A DNA stretch of 64,000 bases, taken from Syngnathus acus. Lineage: Eukaryota; Chordata; Actinopteri; Syngnathiformes; Syngnathidae. The notes beneath the pieces are model-generated. The model saw only the letters and a program-made list of their open reading frames with translations, had not been told where the DNA came from and ran no database searches. The DNA is taken from contig NC_051092.1 of NCBI RefSeq assembly GCF_901709675.1, positions 8,328,491 to 8,392,490 of the forward strand, read 5' to 3'. This document shows positions 1 to 12,800 of this stretch, piece by piece (within the stretch, counting starts at the first letter, position 1; each line of letters begins with the position of its first letter). A program made the translations under genes and the position numbers.

Positions 1-419
1 TTCCCCATTGGTTGTCATCATTAAAAGAACTATCCCTGTTCCAATTCTGGGTTATTTTCAGTAACTAGGGTGATCCAAAAGGCACTGTTTGATCATTTTC
101 CCAGCTGTCATTGAGGTTTAGCCTGCCAACTTGGCTAGTCAGTCATGAAAGCAAAATGTGCACCTGCAACATTGAGTTTTAAAGGTAACTTATGTTACAA
201 AGTAAATTGTAATAAAACATACATTAATTATATTACTTTTAGTATATTATATATATTTTGCAATCTATTCATGGCTCATGGTGAAGCTTTGCTAGAACTG
301 TTTTTGTTGGTTCTTCTTTAAATTTGTCACCTTTGTTGGCAGTCATTGCAATGAGCCAGCAAAAGTGCAAACACCCAATTCCGGACCTGTATGCTTGCCT
401 CGACGTGAGACAGAAAGGG

Positions 420-430
420 TATAAATAGAG
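420..430 (+). promoter_or_regulatory. Strong TATA-box match, role unknown
   Basis: TATAAATAGAG followed by GCGG resembles a textbook TATA box. No gene was recognised downstream, so function is doubtful. Confidence 0.25.
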
Positions 431-497
431 GCGGCCCACACATATCATTGTGCCAGACAGAATGTGGCATCTGCTGTGCAAAGTGTTTGAGAACCTC

Positions 498-668
498 CGA
501 GGGCTTCTCCATTGCTCTCCCCACCCCCCTCGCACCTTTCATTGCTCCCAGTGATCCCTCACCTCTACTCCCCTTCCCCCCGTGTGTCTCTTTTTCATTC
601 CCTACTATTTCCCTTTCTCATTCCATTCCTCTGTCTCCTTCTAATTGCCCCTTTGCCCTTCCCCTTCG
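498..668 (+). repeat. Pyrimidine-rich (C/T) tract
   Basis: About 170 bp are strongly C+T biased on the + strand, with many CCCCTT/CTCC blocks. Long open frames here are composition artefacts. Confidence 0.75.
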
Positions 669-2514
669 CGCTTAGTGCCACACATCTGTTGCCGTGCTGA
701 GTGTTGTTGAAGGGACCCAATTTTTTTGGAGGCAACCAGATCTTATTTCAAAACATACAGTGGGAACCCGAGAAGGATGAAAGTCAAATAGGAATGAAGG
801 GAAAGAGGTGAGAGGGGGTTGAAAAGATGATATTGGTCTCTCCTCCATTGTGATTGAAATCCTGATTCCATATTTACATTTGTTAACAAATTCTTCCTCA
901 GGGAGCTACACATGCATGCAAATACAAGTTAATCCTTGAGGATTAAGCGATGTATTTGCAAGGCAATTTTGAAAAGGATTGCAACTGTGTGAGAGATAAA
1001 AGCAGTCATTGTGATTCTCTGCAGGTTAGTCCTCAACCAAAGCCCATGCTAATGATATAGCCTTCTAATTCTCTGCTCTCGCTTATCTTGCGCAAAGTCA
1101 GTTTAACCTTTCTCTTCTTATTTTGCCTTGCAATACTTCACACAGTCACATGACCTATTGCATTTATACAGTGGAGCTATACATAGGAATGGCACCGAAT
1201 GGACCCCATTTGCTGAGTACATCCAACCACTGTGCTTAGCTTTTGTTTTATTTCCCAGAAGCACACCATTTAATCTCATAATCTGCTTTCACTGTGACTA
1301 GTCTTGAATTCATTCACAGGATGGGGACAAAGAGTGGCAGACTGTAAGGCATGTACACAAACACACACCGAATCACAATGCCAGCCAAATTAATGAGCAT
1401 TTTGACAGCCCTTAGATTTTTTAATAATTCCTCCTTCACGTGTTCTTCACCTCCCCTTTCTTTTCCACTCTGCTTTTCATAGCTCCACCCACCTGCTTTG
1501 ACAGGTAATTTTCCATTAATGTTTGCTGACACAGCACAGTGCTCGCCCTCTGGCAGGCCGATCATTGCTTTTATCGTTGACAGTGGCGATTCACAGTAGG
1601 ATAGAGCGTGAGAGGGAGGGGCTGCAGGAAGATGGCAGCCTGTCCAACTGTCAATCGGAGAAACGCCGCAGGTCGTCTTTTCATCCTTTTGTTTGCTTGC
1701 AGACTACTTTCTCATCTGTGAAGATGAAATTCTATCTCCAGCCTTTCACTCTGTGTCTTCCTGACTCCTCCACCCAACCCTTTTACAATACCTGTTCTCT
1801 CCTTATTCCTTTTTAAAAATGTTTTCCTGTTTTCATTCTCTTTTTCATTTTCACTTGTGTTCTCTCCTCCATGTGATGATATCAACAAAACATAATCCAA
1901 AGATTTGCCTTTTTTGTAGGGAAAGGTTGCTTTAGTGAGGACTGAGTAAATGTGACCCACATTTAAAGGACCGGTATCATGCTGAATCAATTATTTGGAG
2001 CTACTAGGTACTAGCCATGTTAAAATGCTATTCCTCATCAAGGGGTGGTTTTGAAAGTGGTGTTTTCCTCCATCCACTCATCATGGAGCATTCCTGCTCA
2101 TTCCACCTCACTAAAGAAAAAGAACAAAAAAACAAACTCATTTTACTCAAGGCTTCAATAGCAGCAGACATGAGTTTTTATCCTATGAACATTTCAAATC
2201 CACACCAGTGCCAGGATGTGAAACATCAGGGAGCACACAAGAATATTGACCACATTTAGGGGGCTGCTGAGAGGGATCACACCGAATGTCATTACTGTAA
2301 AACACAAATGACCTGCCAAGTATCTTCTGCCATCCATAATGGCTGGACAGTCCAGCTGTGCCAGAGTGTGTAAAAAACTGAGGTTGTGGTTGTTTTGCAT
2401 GTAAAGTCATTTTTTATGTTAACATGTTTATACTTATACCTATTTATTTATACAAGAGGTGGTTTGAATGTTTGCTATATAGTGTTCCATTCATGCATGC
2501 ATCTGTCCGACTGC

Positions 2515-2680
2515 CCGCCCATCCGTCGGTCCGTCCGTCCATCCATCCATTCATCCATCCGCCCATCCATTCATCCATTTTCTGTACTGCTTGCTCATTA
2601 GGGTTGCAAGTGAGCTGGAGCCTATTTCAGTTAACTTTGGATGAGAGAAAAGGTACACTCTGTACTTGACACAGAGATCT
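2515..2680. repeat. (TCCA/TCCG)n array plus start of the dispersed teleost repeat
   Basis: Four-base units of TCCG/TCCA/TTCA run to about 2579. Then TTTTCTGTACTGCTTGCTCA, TAGGGTTGCAAGTGAGCTGG and AGCCTATTTCAG follow, the 5' part of the repeat family seen at 62970. Confidence 0.75.
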
Positions 2681-5104
2681 TTGCAAGCTAAACAGCGGAG
2701 CACAAGTCTCCTTCATGGCATTCCCATCAATTTACTTCCTGTCTTGATGCCAAATACCACAGTACCCCATCTGGACTCCATGTCTCAGTGAGCTCAAAAT
2801 ATTTTGGCACCAATAGCTTGACTTACACAATATTAGACAGGTGGTCATGATGATCCAAACAAGTAAATTCTACTTGAATTTGATTTTATTTCATCTTAAA
2901 GACCACAGATACCCTTTTCCATTTTTAATCACTTCCACTAATCATGTACGGTGATCCCCAGAGACTCAGTTCCTGCCTCTCTTAAGAGAAGACTCAACCA
3001 TAAAAGCAAAAGAAATCTTCTCGTTGTATATCTCTGCCCTACAATTAGTGGTGATAGAGTTACCCTGATCACAGAGTGTGTAGAAGAGGCTGATAGCGAG
3101 TTAGGATCAAACAAGGATGCTGCAATTAACGCCAAGACATTGAAGCAGAACAAGAAAAGGTTCAGACCTACTAGTACAACTACAACAAATGAATACTTTA
3201 TTCCCCACTTTGAACGTTAACATTACAAAGGAGGTATTCTCCGCCTCCGCCATTTGCTAAAGTAAGAACGTATGAGGGAATTTTCAGAACATATTTTCAT
3301 TTACAGTATAGGTGGAGAGGCAGAATGGCTCTCGAGATGAATCCAGAGAAAGAGAGTAATGAGTTCCTTTGCATGACACACGTCAAAATACCTCAGAGGT
3401 ATTGACACTGTGGGACAAACGAGAACTAGAGCATGGAGAATTAATTTGAAATGGTTCGTTGAGTTAGACATTAAGATTCCTAGGTCGAACATTTCAATTT
3501 TGTTCAGACGCCAAAGCAAAAACATGAACTATGTCCTAGAGCAAAGTGTTTCATTGGCAGACACAACATACATTTCCTTTGATTAAGTTTTAAGAACCAT
3601 CAAAAGCAAATCAATCGATCGTCTTTGGCATTCCCGTAAACTTTGAGCCATAAAGTTTATGTGTGTGTATATAGATTTCTTTTTGACAGTTGTCGAGTTC
3701 ATTGTGATATTAATATAAAAAATTAGCAAATGTGTTTTTGGTAGACCAATTCTTTGTTAAATTAATATTTTATTGATGCAAAGCCTGTTTATGTCTGCTG
3801 GAGCCAATGTTTCTTGTTTGGTGTTTGATGGATTGGACAATTGAAGGTTTTAGAAACAAGACCTGAAACTGTACAATTTACAATGTAACAATTTATTCAT
3901 TTAACAATCAGGTGTCTAGTAGTAACATTTCACACAGAGAGATGTATGCTCTTGGGTTGGGTATAGTTATCAAAATGCGGTATTTAGTAGCAATGATTCA
4001 ATATTTTCAAGAAAGTTTCAGCAAATACATTCATATGACTTAAGCATGTCTTATGCCCAGAAATATTTGATTTGATTGCAGCTAAATATATTTTCAGTCA
4101 CCCACCATAAAAACATGACATGGCGCTATCTATCTTTGCAAAGCAATCCTCTTTTCTTTGACGAGAACAGCACCATTCTCCTCTTGGAGTGGAAACTCTA
4201 ATCTTCTTGGAACATTATTTATTGTTGTTTATGGCATGTCATTTAAATCATAGCAAGGGCAACAATTGTGGGCCAAATCCTGCTTGTGTGAAAACCAGCT
4301 CAGCAGCCTCTTTAGCACACAACACATAGGACAACTAGATTGTCTCTTCTCTCTGTCAATCTGGACGTCGAATGCTTTTCCTCGGCCTCTTATGGCTGGT
4401 TTATGAAAGGAACAGAAGGCGAATTTGGGAAAATTTGCATGATATCATCATTAAAATACAAATTTTATGCTTTTTCCTTCTCAAGTAACCAATTTATTTC
4501 TCATAGCTTTGTACACAGTAATGGCATGGTAAAACCCCACTGTTTCATCACATTTTGCCAAATTTCCAAAAGAACACACGCTCATTTTAGATGTCATCAT
4601 TCTGCTTTGAGTGTTCAAAAAACAAAAAATCAGGAGATTTGAATGAAGTATATAATCTAGTTTTGCGTATGTTGTCGCAGAGAATTCAGCAGTACTGTGC
4701 ATCCAACATTTTTAACCTGTTTATCCACTTTTTGTACATTGCTTGCCCAAGTGAGACCCCATATAAGAGATGTGCTTTTACTCAAGGTTAGGAAACGCTG
4801 CTCTTGAGAGATGTCAAAGTGAAGGCCTGTGAGCTCTCCAACTAGTTTTAACGCCCCCCCACAAAAAAAAAAGATTAATATAATATGGACCTTTTTCACT
4901 TGCTACTAGTACTTGTAAAAAATCAGCACAGTTATTTGAATATGAATAGTTTCATCACAACTGGGAAGCTTAATTTTGTATTCATTACGATGCAGCCATT
5001 GGAATAAGCACGTTTAGTGTCACAATATTACTATAATAAAATGATCAAAAATAATGTTCCGCCAAATTCCAATTGATTTATTTAGATCGATTTGAACTCA
5101 CACT

Positions 5105-5350
5105 ATTATGACGTAATGTTTGTTATTACGCTTGCGTGTGTGACGTCTTACCGGAAGTAAAAAAAAACAAGGAAGTAAACTCTGCTCGCTCGGTTACCAT
5201 TTAACATTGTAAAGTGAAAGTTACTTTGGGAGATCAGTAAATTTAAGCACGTCGCCAACTCCTATGAAGATAGCTGTAAAGCATCAGCTGACTCGTCCTA
5301 AACAAGCGCTTGTAAGAAAAGCCGAGGTGGGGGCACGAAAACACCGATCA
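5105..5350 (+). promoter_or_regulatory. trim44: Putative trim44 promoter and non-coding first exon
   Basis: Seen: a CRE/ATF-like TGACGTAA at 5109-5116, TGACGTCT at 5141-5148, and an ETS core CCGGAAGT at 5151-5158. A second GGAAGTAA follows about 20 bp later. There is no TATA box. This mix is typical of broad housekeeping promoters. A strong donor (CAGTAAGT, intron start 5351) follows. A possible acceptor (ATTCAG) ends at 6285, 31 bp before the trim44 ATG. The non-coding exon and its splice to 6286 are inferences; transcription could also start closer to the ATG. Confidence 0.5.
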
Positions 5351-6316
5351 GTAAGTAAACTTAATAAACTCTCCAGGACCGTGTGTGTTCGTGCAAACAA
5401 GCACCCTGCAAATATCACACTTAATTTAATAACGATGATAAAATGTAATGTTTTTTATTTTCATTCCCACCCGAGACGTGTGTGTATGTCGCTAGTAGGA
5501 ACGTGCAGCGGCGGTCATAGCTTGAATGGTCACTTTGGTTCCTCCCACCCCCGTCTCCAGGCGCACACATACACGAATGGAAAAACGCACGCGAGTGAAC
5601 CTCATATTTTCTATGAAATATGTTGAACTAAATATAAATACAGCAACAGCAAATAATATTTAGATTTATGGCAACGGAATTGAAAGAACACACATCTTGC
5701 ACTGCACAAATGGAAAAAATGCAATACCTTACTGCAATAATTTGATATATAAACTGTGGAGGAATGTAGATGAAATGTGCATCAGCAGGAGCACAAAATG
5801 TTGTCTCAGACATGAGGAAAAAAATACCGTATTAAATGCTGCATGTTCATGCCATTTGGTCCAGATAATTGTTCTTACCCAAGTAGCAACAGCCAACATA
5901 TTATTAGAAGCATTTGCTTTGCTAGTCTTGTTTGCTGTGTTAGTGTGGATTCAGACATCAGCCTACACAGCCAGCTCTTATTGTGAGTCGGTAAACAAAG
6001 TGAGTGTTTGCAGTCAAATAGTTCCATGACTGCAAAATTTCCTTCCTGTTTCCTGCCTTCGTAAAATTGTGTACTTTGGTAAAGCTTGTTTCTGTGGGCT
6101 CCCTCCATCCAGTTCTTTCTGTTTTATTATATCAGCGGCAATTAGTCTTGTGTGTCTCGATCTTTGCACTGTGTGAGTAATAGATCCACTCATAGAAGCA
6201 TTCTTAGTTGTTATCCTCTCGTTTACTCACTGTATTTTCTATAAGATGCTGTCATCTACCACCCAGGTATATTATAAGCATTCAGGGACCACAAAGGAGA
6301 ACCTTTGGAAGGAATC

Positions 6317-6880
6317 ATGAGTCTGGAGGAGCTACCGCAGATGGATGGAACATGTGATGCATGTGAGCCTGATGAGGCTCAACTGGCCACGCAAGTATGC
6401 CACACCTGTGGCTTTGCCTTCTGCTGTTTGCATGCTGACAGACATGGCTCCAGTACACATCACCCGCTAACACCCTATATCCATGAGGGGACTCACTCTA
6501 CTGGAGTTAACGCAAATAGACACTCCGGATTTGGAAGTGGTACTAAGGAGGAGTCTTTGACGGGGTCTCTGAATGAACAGGATGCAGGTCTGGCACAAGC
6601 AACACTTGTAGACAAGACTGGTGATGATATGAATGGCCGTGAATCCACGAATCCCCTGGGGGCTGAGGGTTCAGAAGATGGCCAAGAGGACATGACTGCT
6701 ACAGAGGCAGTGAAGAAGGACACTGTGTCAGTACTTAGGCTACGTTGCCCGGAGCATGGGCACGAAGGCTCCCTCTACTGTAAACAAGATGAAAAGATCA
6801 TCTGTGTCATATGTGCTATGCAGGGTGAGCACCAGGCACATGAGATTATTACCCTGCATGAAGCTTACATCTGGCAGAAG
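6317..6880 (+). CDS. trim44: trim44 coding exon 1 (residues 1-188)
   Basis: This exon encodes both zinc-binding modules. It ends in ...WQK followed by the donor GTGAGT at 6881, phase 0. The frame stays open upstream of the ATG to a TTG at 6305, but only the ATG at 6317 gives the family N terminus. Beyond the donor the frame reads only a few intronic codons before a stop. Confidence 0.95.
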
Positions 6881-9800
6881 GTGAGTTTCGCACATGGGAC
6901 ATAACTCTTTTTAATGCAAACCATTGTGACAGTAGTTTAGGGTGATACATTTCAATGTAAGTCACCGTCAGAACCGTCTTTAATACAATCCTATCACAAA
7001 ATGGCCATATCACAACAGTAACAGAACAAAGGCACTAATTACATTTGTGACATGGTGGCACATATTCACCACCAAACGTTTCTGTTAAAAATGTGCTGAT
7101 GTAAGTGAGGTAGAGTAAGAAAGCTAGACATTTTAGCAGCAAAATATACAGTACAGATTTTGTGATAAATGTAAAATATACAATATAACCATCATGGAGT
7201 GTCCTTCGTCCTGCTGCTAAGACTCTGAAAAACAAAGTAGCTCACATTAGCTGCAACACTTTCTCTTCCATTAGGGCTACATATGGATTGGCGCGAGACA
7301 AAGGGGGTCACTCACAGCCAAAGGCTGTATTATTTATGCTAAAATCACTCAAGCTTTTTGTCCTCTTTCTGTCTATTCCTATGAGAGAACTCTAGGATGG
7401 GCGAAATGGATTTCTTTGATTGTTTTTCAATCCTTGCCCCATCAAATTTGACCTAACTGGCCTCATACTACTACAGCTATTCTAGAAACCATTCCAGCAA
7501 TTCAAACCTGAATGATTCTATAAGTGACATACATTATTATGACTAATGATATTGATAATGACATTGTGTTTACTGTTTGTCTTCATTTTGTAGAGTAGGC
7601 ATTGTTTTGACCTGCTGGACTGCACACGACACATAGAAGAAAAGATCTCAAATAAAAAGAAAAACTCAGAGGTGAGTTCAATGATCTCAATCAATTGTGA
7701 CTACAAAAAATGACAGATACCAATTAAAGTTTTCTCTGTAGCCTTGCAGGGTTTGCAGGTTGTGAGCCAAGCACATTATGTCATTACATGATTATTACTT
7801 GAATTAAAAAAAAATACAATATGCTATGCTACGCTATAAGAAAGAAATGTTCTTCTTTAGTATGGCAACACAATAATATGAATATATTTAGTTGCTTTTA
7901 GACCCCTAATAAAATGGTCAAACAAATACAAGTCTTGGAATGAGACGACCTTTAGTTCAAATTTAAATGTGTATTATTTTTGCATGAACTAAATTGAAGT
8001 GTCATTGCTGAGCTGTTTCTCATTTGTACATTTCTAGTTCTGTGGCTCAGACAGTGCAGTGGCAAAGACAAGTTTGTAGATTGTGTCATCGAAGTGGTGA
8101 GGGCCATATTTTACCAAGTGAATAATCAATTTATACACATATTTATCATTCTTCGCCATTCATTGACCAGAGCTCGCCTGGATTTGGTTCATGCTGATAT
8201 ATTTGTATAAGAGACTTGGGAGTTATTGTGTGATGACTGACTTCTCTTGATGTCACCCCTTCACATTCAAGATCAGGCTAATTCTATCATTGTCTTATAT
8301 AAAATTGAGAACATGTCTGACCACATTTTCTTTTGCGGCTTAAACCCCAGTGGACCTAAATCAATTAATTAATTCAAGGATTTAACGGTATGTGTTACGT
8401 GTTTCAAACAGTGGTAAATAACGATCATTGATTTAATGCAGTTAATACATTCTGGGTAATTACTACAGGGACAATTTACATGTTAATTACAACATTCCCC
8501 TTCTGTTATTCTTCGCAGATGTACATACACTGTCTTATATTGATAGCGCCTTAGCTTTAAGTTCTCCATTCTTACGAATATAGATATAATGGCAGCAGAA
8601 AATAGAGGAACCCCTGACAGCATTTTCTTGCTGCTTAATTTTTTGGTTCGGATTTTATAACTTATCATTCGTGCTCAACTGATTGATGAGACTGGAATAG
8701 ATCAAGTGTGAGCAGCGATTCCCACAGTCATTGAGCAATATTCTTATTTTAAATTTAATTATGCAGAGTGGTTGATAATGCTGCACATTACATTTTTCGG
8801 CATTGGTTTTTTCTAAATGGTAACTTTACAGGAGTGGGATGGTATAAAGCTGTACCTTTGCTTTCACATAAGTTGGAATTGGGGGGTTAGATCACCAAAT
8901 GATTCCCGAGCGCGGCACCGCTGCTGCTCACTACTCCCCTCTCCCCCAGGGGATGGATTAAAATCACATGGGGATGGGTTAAATGCAGAGGACAAATTTC
9001 ACCACACCCAGATGTGTGTGTGACAATCATTGGGACTTTCTTCTTTCTTTCTTTTCGTGCAGGGGTGTCATTTTTTTCGTGGGACACATCATGGTTATGG
9101 TTTCCCTCAGGGGGCCTTTATGATTGTCATCCCGTATAGATTTTAGCACCACAAATACACATCAATTTGCAAGAAAAATGAAGTTGATACATGATTTGCT
9201 TTTTCGGGTGAGATAAAACGGTCTGGCTGCCGGGCCTTGAGTTTAACACCTCTGATATCCCACCACCATAGACTGTAACATTATGTTTTTTTATTGTGGT
9301 ACACATTTCTATAATCAGCCAAAGAAAATGATGTTGTGAAAAGAGGTCACAGTATCTATATATAAAAAAAATCTATATATCTACCACAATTTTGCAAAAC
9401 GTGTATTTTTTTGTCATGGGACATATTTTGCAAATAACACTTGACTGCACTTGTTGTGTAATGCGCAATGTCAAAGTGTGCATCAAGGACAGGTCTAGCT
9501 ACCGCAGTCTCAGACTGTCATCCATCATTGAGAGCATGTGGTTTTTTCAGCCACCTGTGTAGGCTCCACCTTAACTAGGTCTGAACCTAGTGGAAGAAAT
9601 GAGAACAGAGCCGCAGAAATTTGATCTAACTTCAATAGCATTCATTTAAGTAACCGACAGCTGTCTTATTATCAAACTGAAATATCAGTAGTGCCCCTAG
9701 GACTGCCTTTACATTAATCAGTCATCTGCTGTAGCGATGGGTATAGAGGTGCACCGCATCGGCCGAAACCCACTTCCCCGCTTGCTATTCGGGCAATGGT

Positions 9801-12800
9801 AGAGATATTATGTGGATTTGTAAGCGTGTCCTCTCTGCACTCCCAAATGTCAGCGCTTGCATTATTATGCATGGCAGGCAAGCATCAGAGTGACGGCTTC
9901 TGGTAAGGAAAGGTCTCTGTGTGAGAGAGCTAGTAAAAGAGACGAGACATAAGTTGCACAAGTTAGAGTTGTACTGTATGAATGGATTTAAGAGTTTGAG
10001 AAGGAAGAAGAAATGAGGTGGGCAGGTTGAGATGAAATTATCATTGACTCTTTAAAACTTAACCTTGTAATTATTTACATGAAAGGGAATGTCACATCTC
10101 CAAACACTTTTTGACACATCGACATGCAAAGATATGTGGAATCTCAGTATCTTGGTGCAAAGATCTGTGTGCGCATTGGCTCAATATATCTTCTCTGCCT
10201 TGTAAAACCTTCAAGAACAACCAGGATAGACTTTGAAAAAAAAAAGATTTTGTTTGTGTTTCTCCATACATCAGTTGTTTATAGTTGTTCCTCTCATCTA
10301 CTTTGTTCTATCCTCTCTCCTTCTACTTTTCGTTTCTACCCCCTTCTCCCATTGCGTCGTAAGTCTGTAGCCCTGCCTCTGCTCACAGAATTTTAATTGA
10401 GTGACTCAGTATCATTCCCAAAGAAGGTGGCTTGGTTTGCTACTTGGGCTTCTGTGTGAGAAAGAAACAAACAAAAGGTGTCAACAAAAAACGTTTTTTG
10501 TCTAAAACTTTTTATTTTCCTCTCTGAATATGTGGGTGTTAGTCCTGCATATAAGTATTTTACTAATTGTTTAATCTGTCAATTGTTTTGTTAAAAAAAC
10601 ATGTTTTATTTTCTGTCCCTTTTTATTCAAAGATAGGATATTATTTTTAAATTGACAGTGCAGAAAATGCACAAACATATGATCAATTAGTATTTCCTAC
10701 TACCTATTGTTTTCCTACTAAATGCAAGTGTTTTATTTTGATTCAACACAAAGATAGTCATTCTGCTTGCAGGGAGGACTGAACTAATTTAGTGTTGGGA
10801 AGCTGAATTTTGATTCAATACTCATTTAAAAAAATAGCAATTAATAGTGATAATCTATTAGTTGTCAATTAATTGATGAATTGTTGCAGCTCTAGTCCAC
10901 CTTGTGCTATCCAAAAGTACTTAAAAAAATACTCTTGTGATTTTTAAATTTAACTGCATGACATTTGTGACGAGTTAAGAATTGTGTTCAGTTGTAGTAG
11001 TGCAGCCCATTCCCACAATAATATTGAGGGATTTTGTTCAAAAGTATTGCCCTTTCAATCTAATATATTGTATTGCAAAAATACTAGAAAAATAATAATT
11101 GTGAAACCCGTACGTAGTTCCATCTTTAATTATGGAAAAGTACTGTATATCTTTTGTTCTGGGCTTTGTATGCACATCACCCCACAATCTACCATTGTGG
11201 AGTGTATCGCTGAACTTCTGTTGTAGTTGTCTTTTCTAATTTACTATTGTCAGGGATAAGTGTGAAAATTGGGACCCAAGAGCAAGTATGGGTTAAATAT
11301 TCTTTTTTTGAATGCGTTGAAGAATGAGCCATGGGAGTCGACTCTGGAGAGGGGTGTGCAATGAGACGAACAGGTGCAATGGGTGAGGTAAGGCCAACAA
11401 AGTACTACAAAGTTCAGTTGGATGCCGGTGCGGGAACCCTGACAGGTCACAGGATAGGACTATAAAATACAAGTGCAGATCAAGGCAAGAGTGCATGATA
11501 ATGAGCTGGATGTCGCTCTCATACAGAAGGGAAGGGGCAGGGCTCTCGGAGGAGAGGCAGCAGACCTGACACCTAACAGACACGACAACGCATTGAGGAC
11601 TCTCGGTGTAAAGGTCAGACGACAACAGTTTCTGTTGTTAATATGTCACAACCTACTAGGGTGTCATTTGACTTAAGATAACCTGGATTGTACCACATCG
11701 ATAACCGTTGTTTGTGTGAGAGTTAAATTTAATAGTGACCAATATTTGAGATCAGAGTGGCATCAAAAGTAACGGGGCACTTTACATTGATCGAGGACGA
11801 GAAGATGTGAGAAAATGTTAAAAAAAACACATCCATTTACTCCCAATGTTCCATTAATACTTTTATTGAAGGTCTTTTTTTTATATAATTGCTAACTAAA
11901 ATCTAACTTTTTAAATTCTAAAACGTCCTATAATGGCCTAGTAAAGTCTAGATTTTCCTCTGCTGTTTTCCAAAACAGAAACACATACAGAGGTAGCTTG
12001 CAACTGATGTTCTACCCCAGCTTGTATTTTTTTCTGATTTCTCTTTCATCGGTCAATGCTTACTCTTATCATCTCTTATGAGCAGGCTCTCCTGAGGCCT
12101 TGTTTTGTGACCTTAGCTTGACTGCAATGCAAATGAAGTTTAGCAAGCATGAATGCATCTTCCATGCAAGCTTGATATATTCTCAGGGAAATATATTCTC
12201 TAACTAAAAGTTAGGAGAGCACATTGCTGTTCCCAGTAAACAAAGAACAGGGATCTAGCTTCAAGGCCCCATCTGCCATTGAGGCCACGGGAAACCTCTG
12301 AAAGGGCGGAGATTGGAGGCGGTCCTCCAGATTGACTGTGGTAGTGAAAGAATGTGTCAGATAAGATAATAAGGCTGATCAGATTTATGTTAGAATTCCT
12401 GTTGTGGCTTGGTTAATGGACGCAGCAGTGTTCCCTGGATTTATGTTCACTGCTTTCTTTCCACTTACATTCATAGAAAGTGAGCAGGGAGAGGCTAAGT
12501 GGATGTTAAGGCTGACACCGTACTCAAGGGACTGCTTTCTTTAAATTTTTTTGACATTTTCCACATACATGTAAATGGTTATAAAAATGCCTTAAATTAA
12601 TTGACGTACTTAGATATGAGTATAAGTATTTTTTTTTTTATCTTGCCATACAAATGGTGTTTGTGCCACACAATAAAAATAAATTGCCTTCGTTCCTAGA
12701 GGCCAACTGACAGCTTGTAAAGTAATAAATTGCCAATATGGATTAGTTGGTATGTGAAAGAATCAAATATATAAGATAATAAAATATAAGAAAAAAAAAA

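Larger units (their letters stand above)
1..5100. other. Upstream intergenic DNA
   Basis: No gene was recognised on either strand. It holds a pyrimidine tract, a TATA-like motif and a TCCA/TCCG array with a dispersed-repeat fragment; otherwise it is AT-rich unique-looking sequence. Human TRIM44 has FJX1 as upstream neighbour; no FJX1-like frame was seen here. Confidence 0.6.

Noticed and set aside
498-700. Overlapping + strand frames of 62-75 codons
   Set aside because: They are caused by a C/T-rich tract that lacks stop codons; the translation is Ser/Pro/Leu/Phe-only.
5264-5626. 120-codon frame over the trim44 promoter
   Set aside because: It covers the promoter/leader region, with a basic, His/Lys-rich translation and no known domain. 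A leader exon explains the region better.
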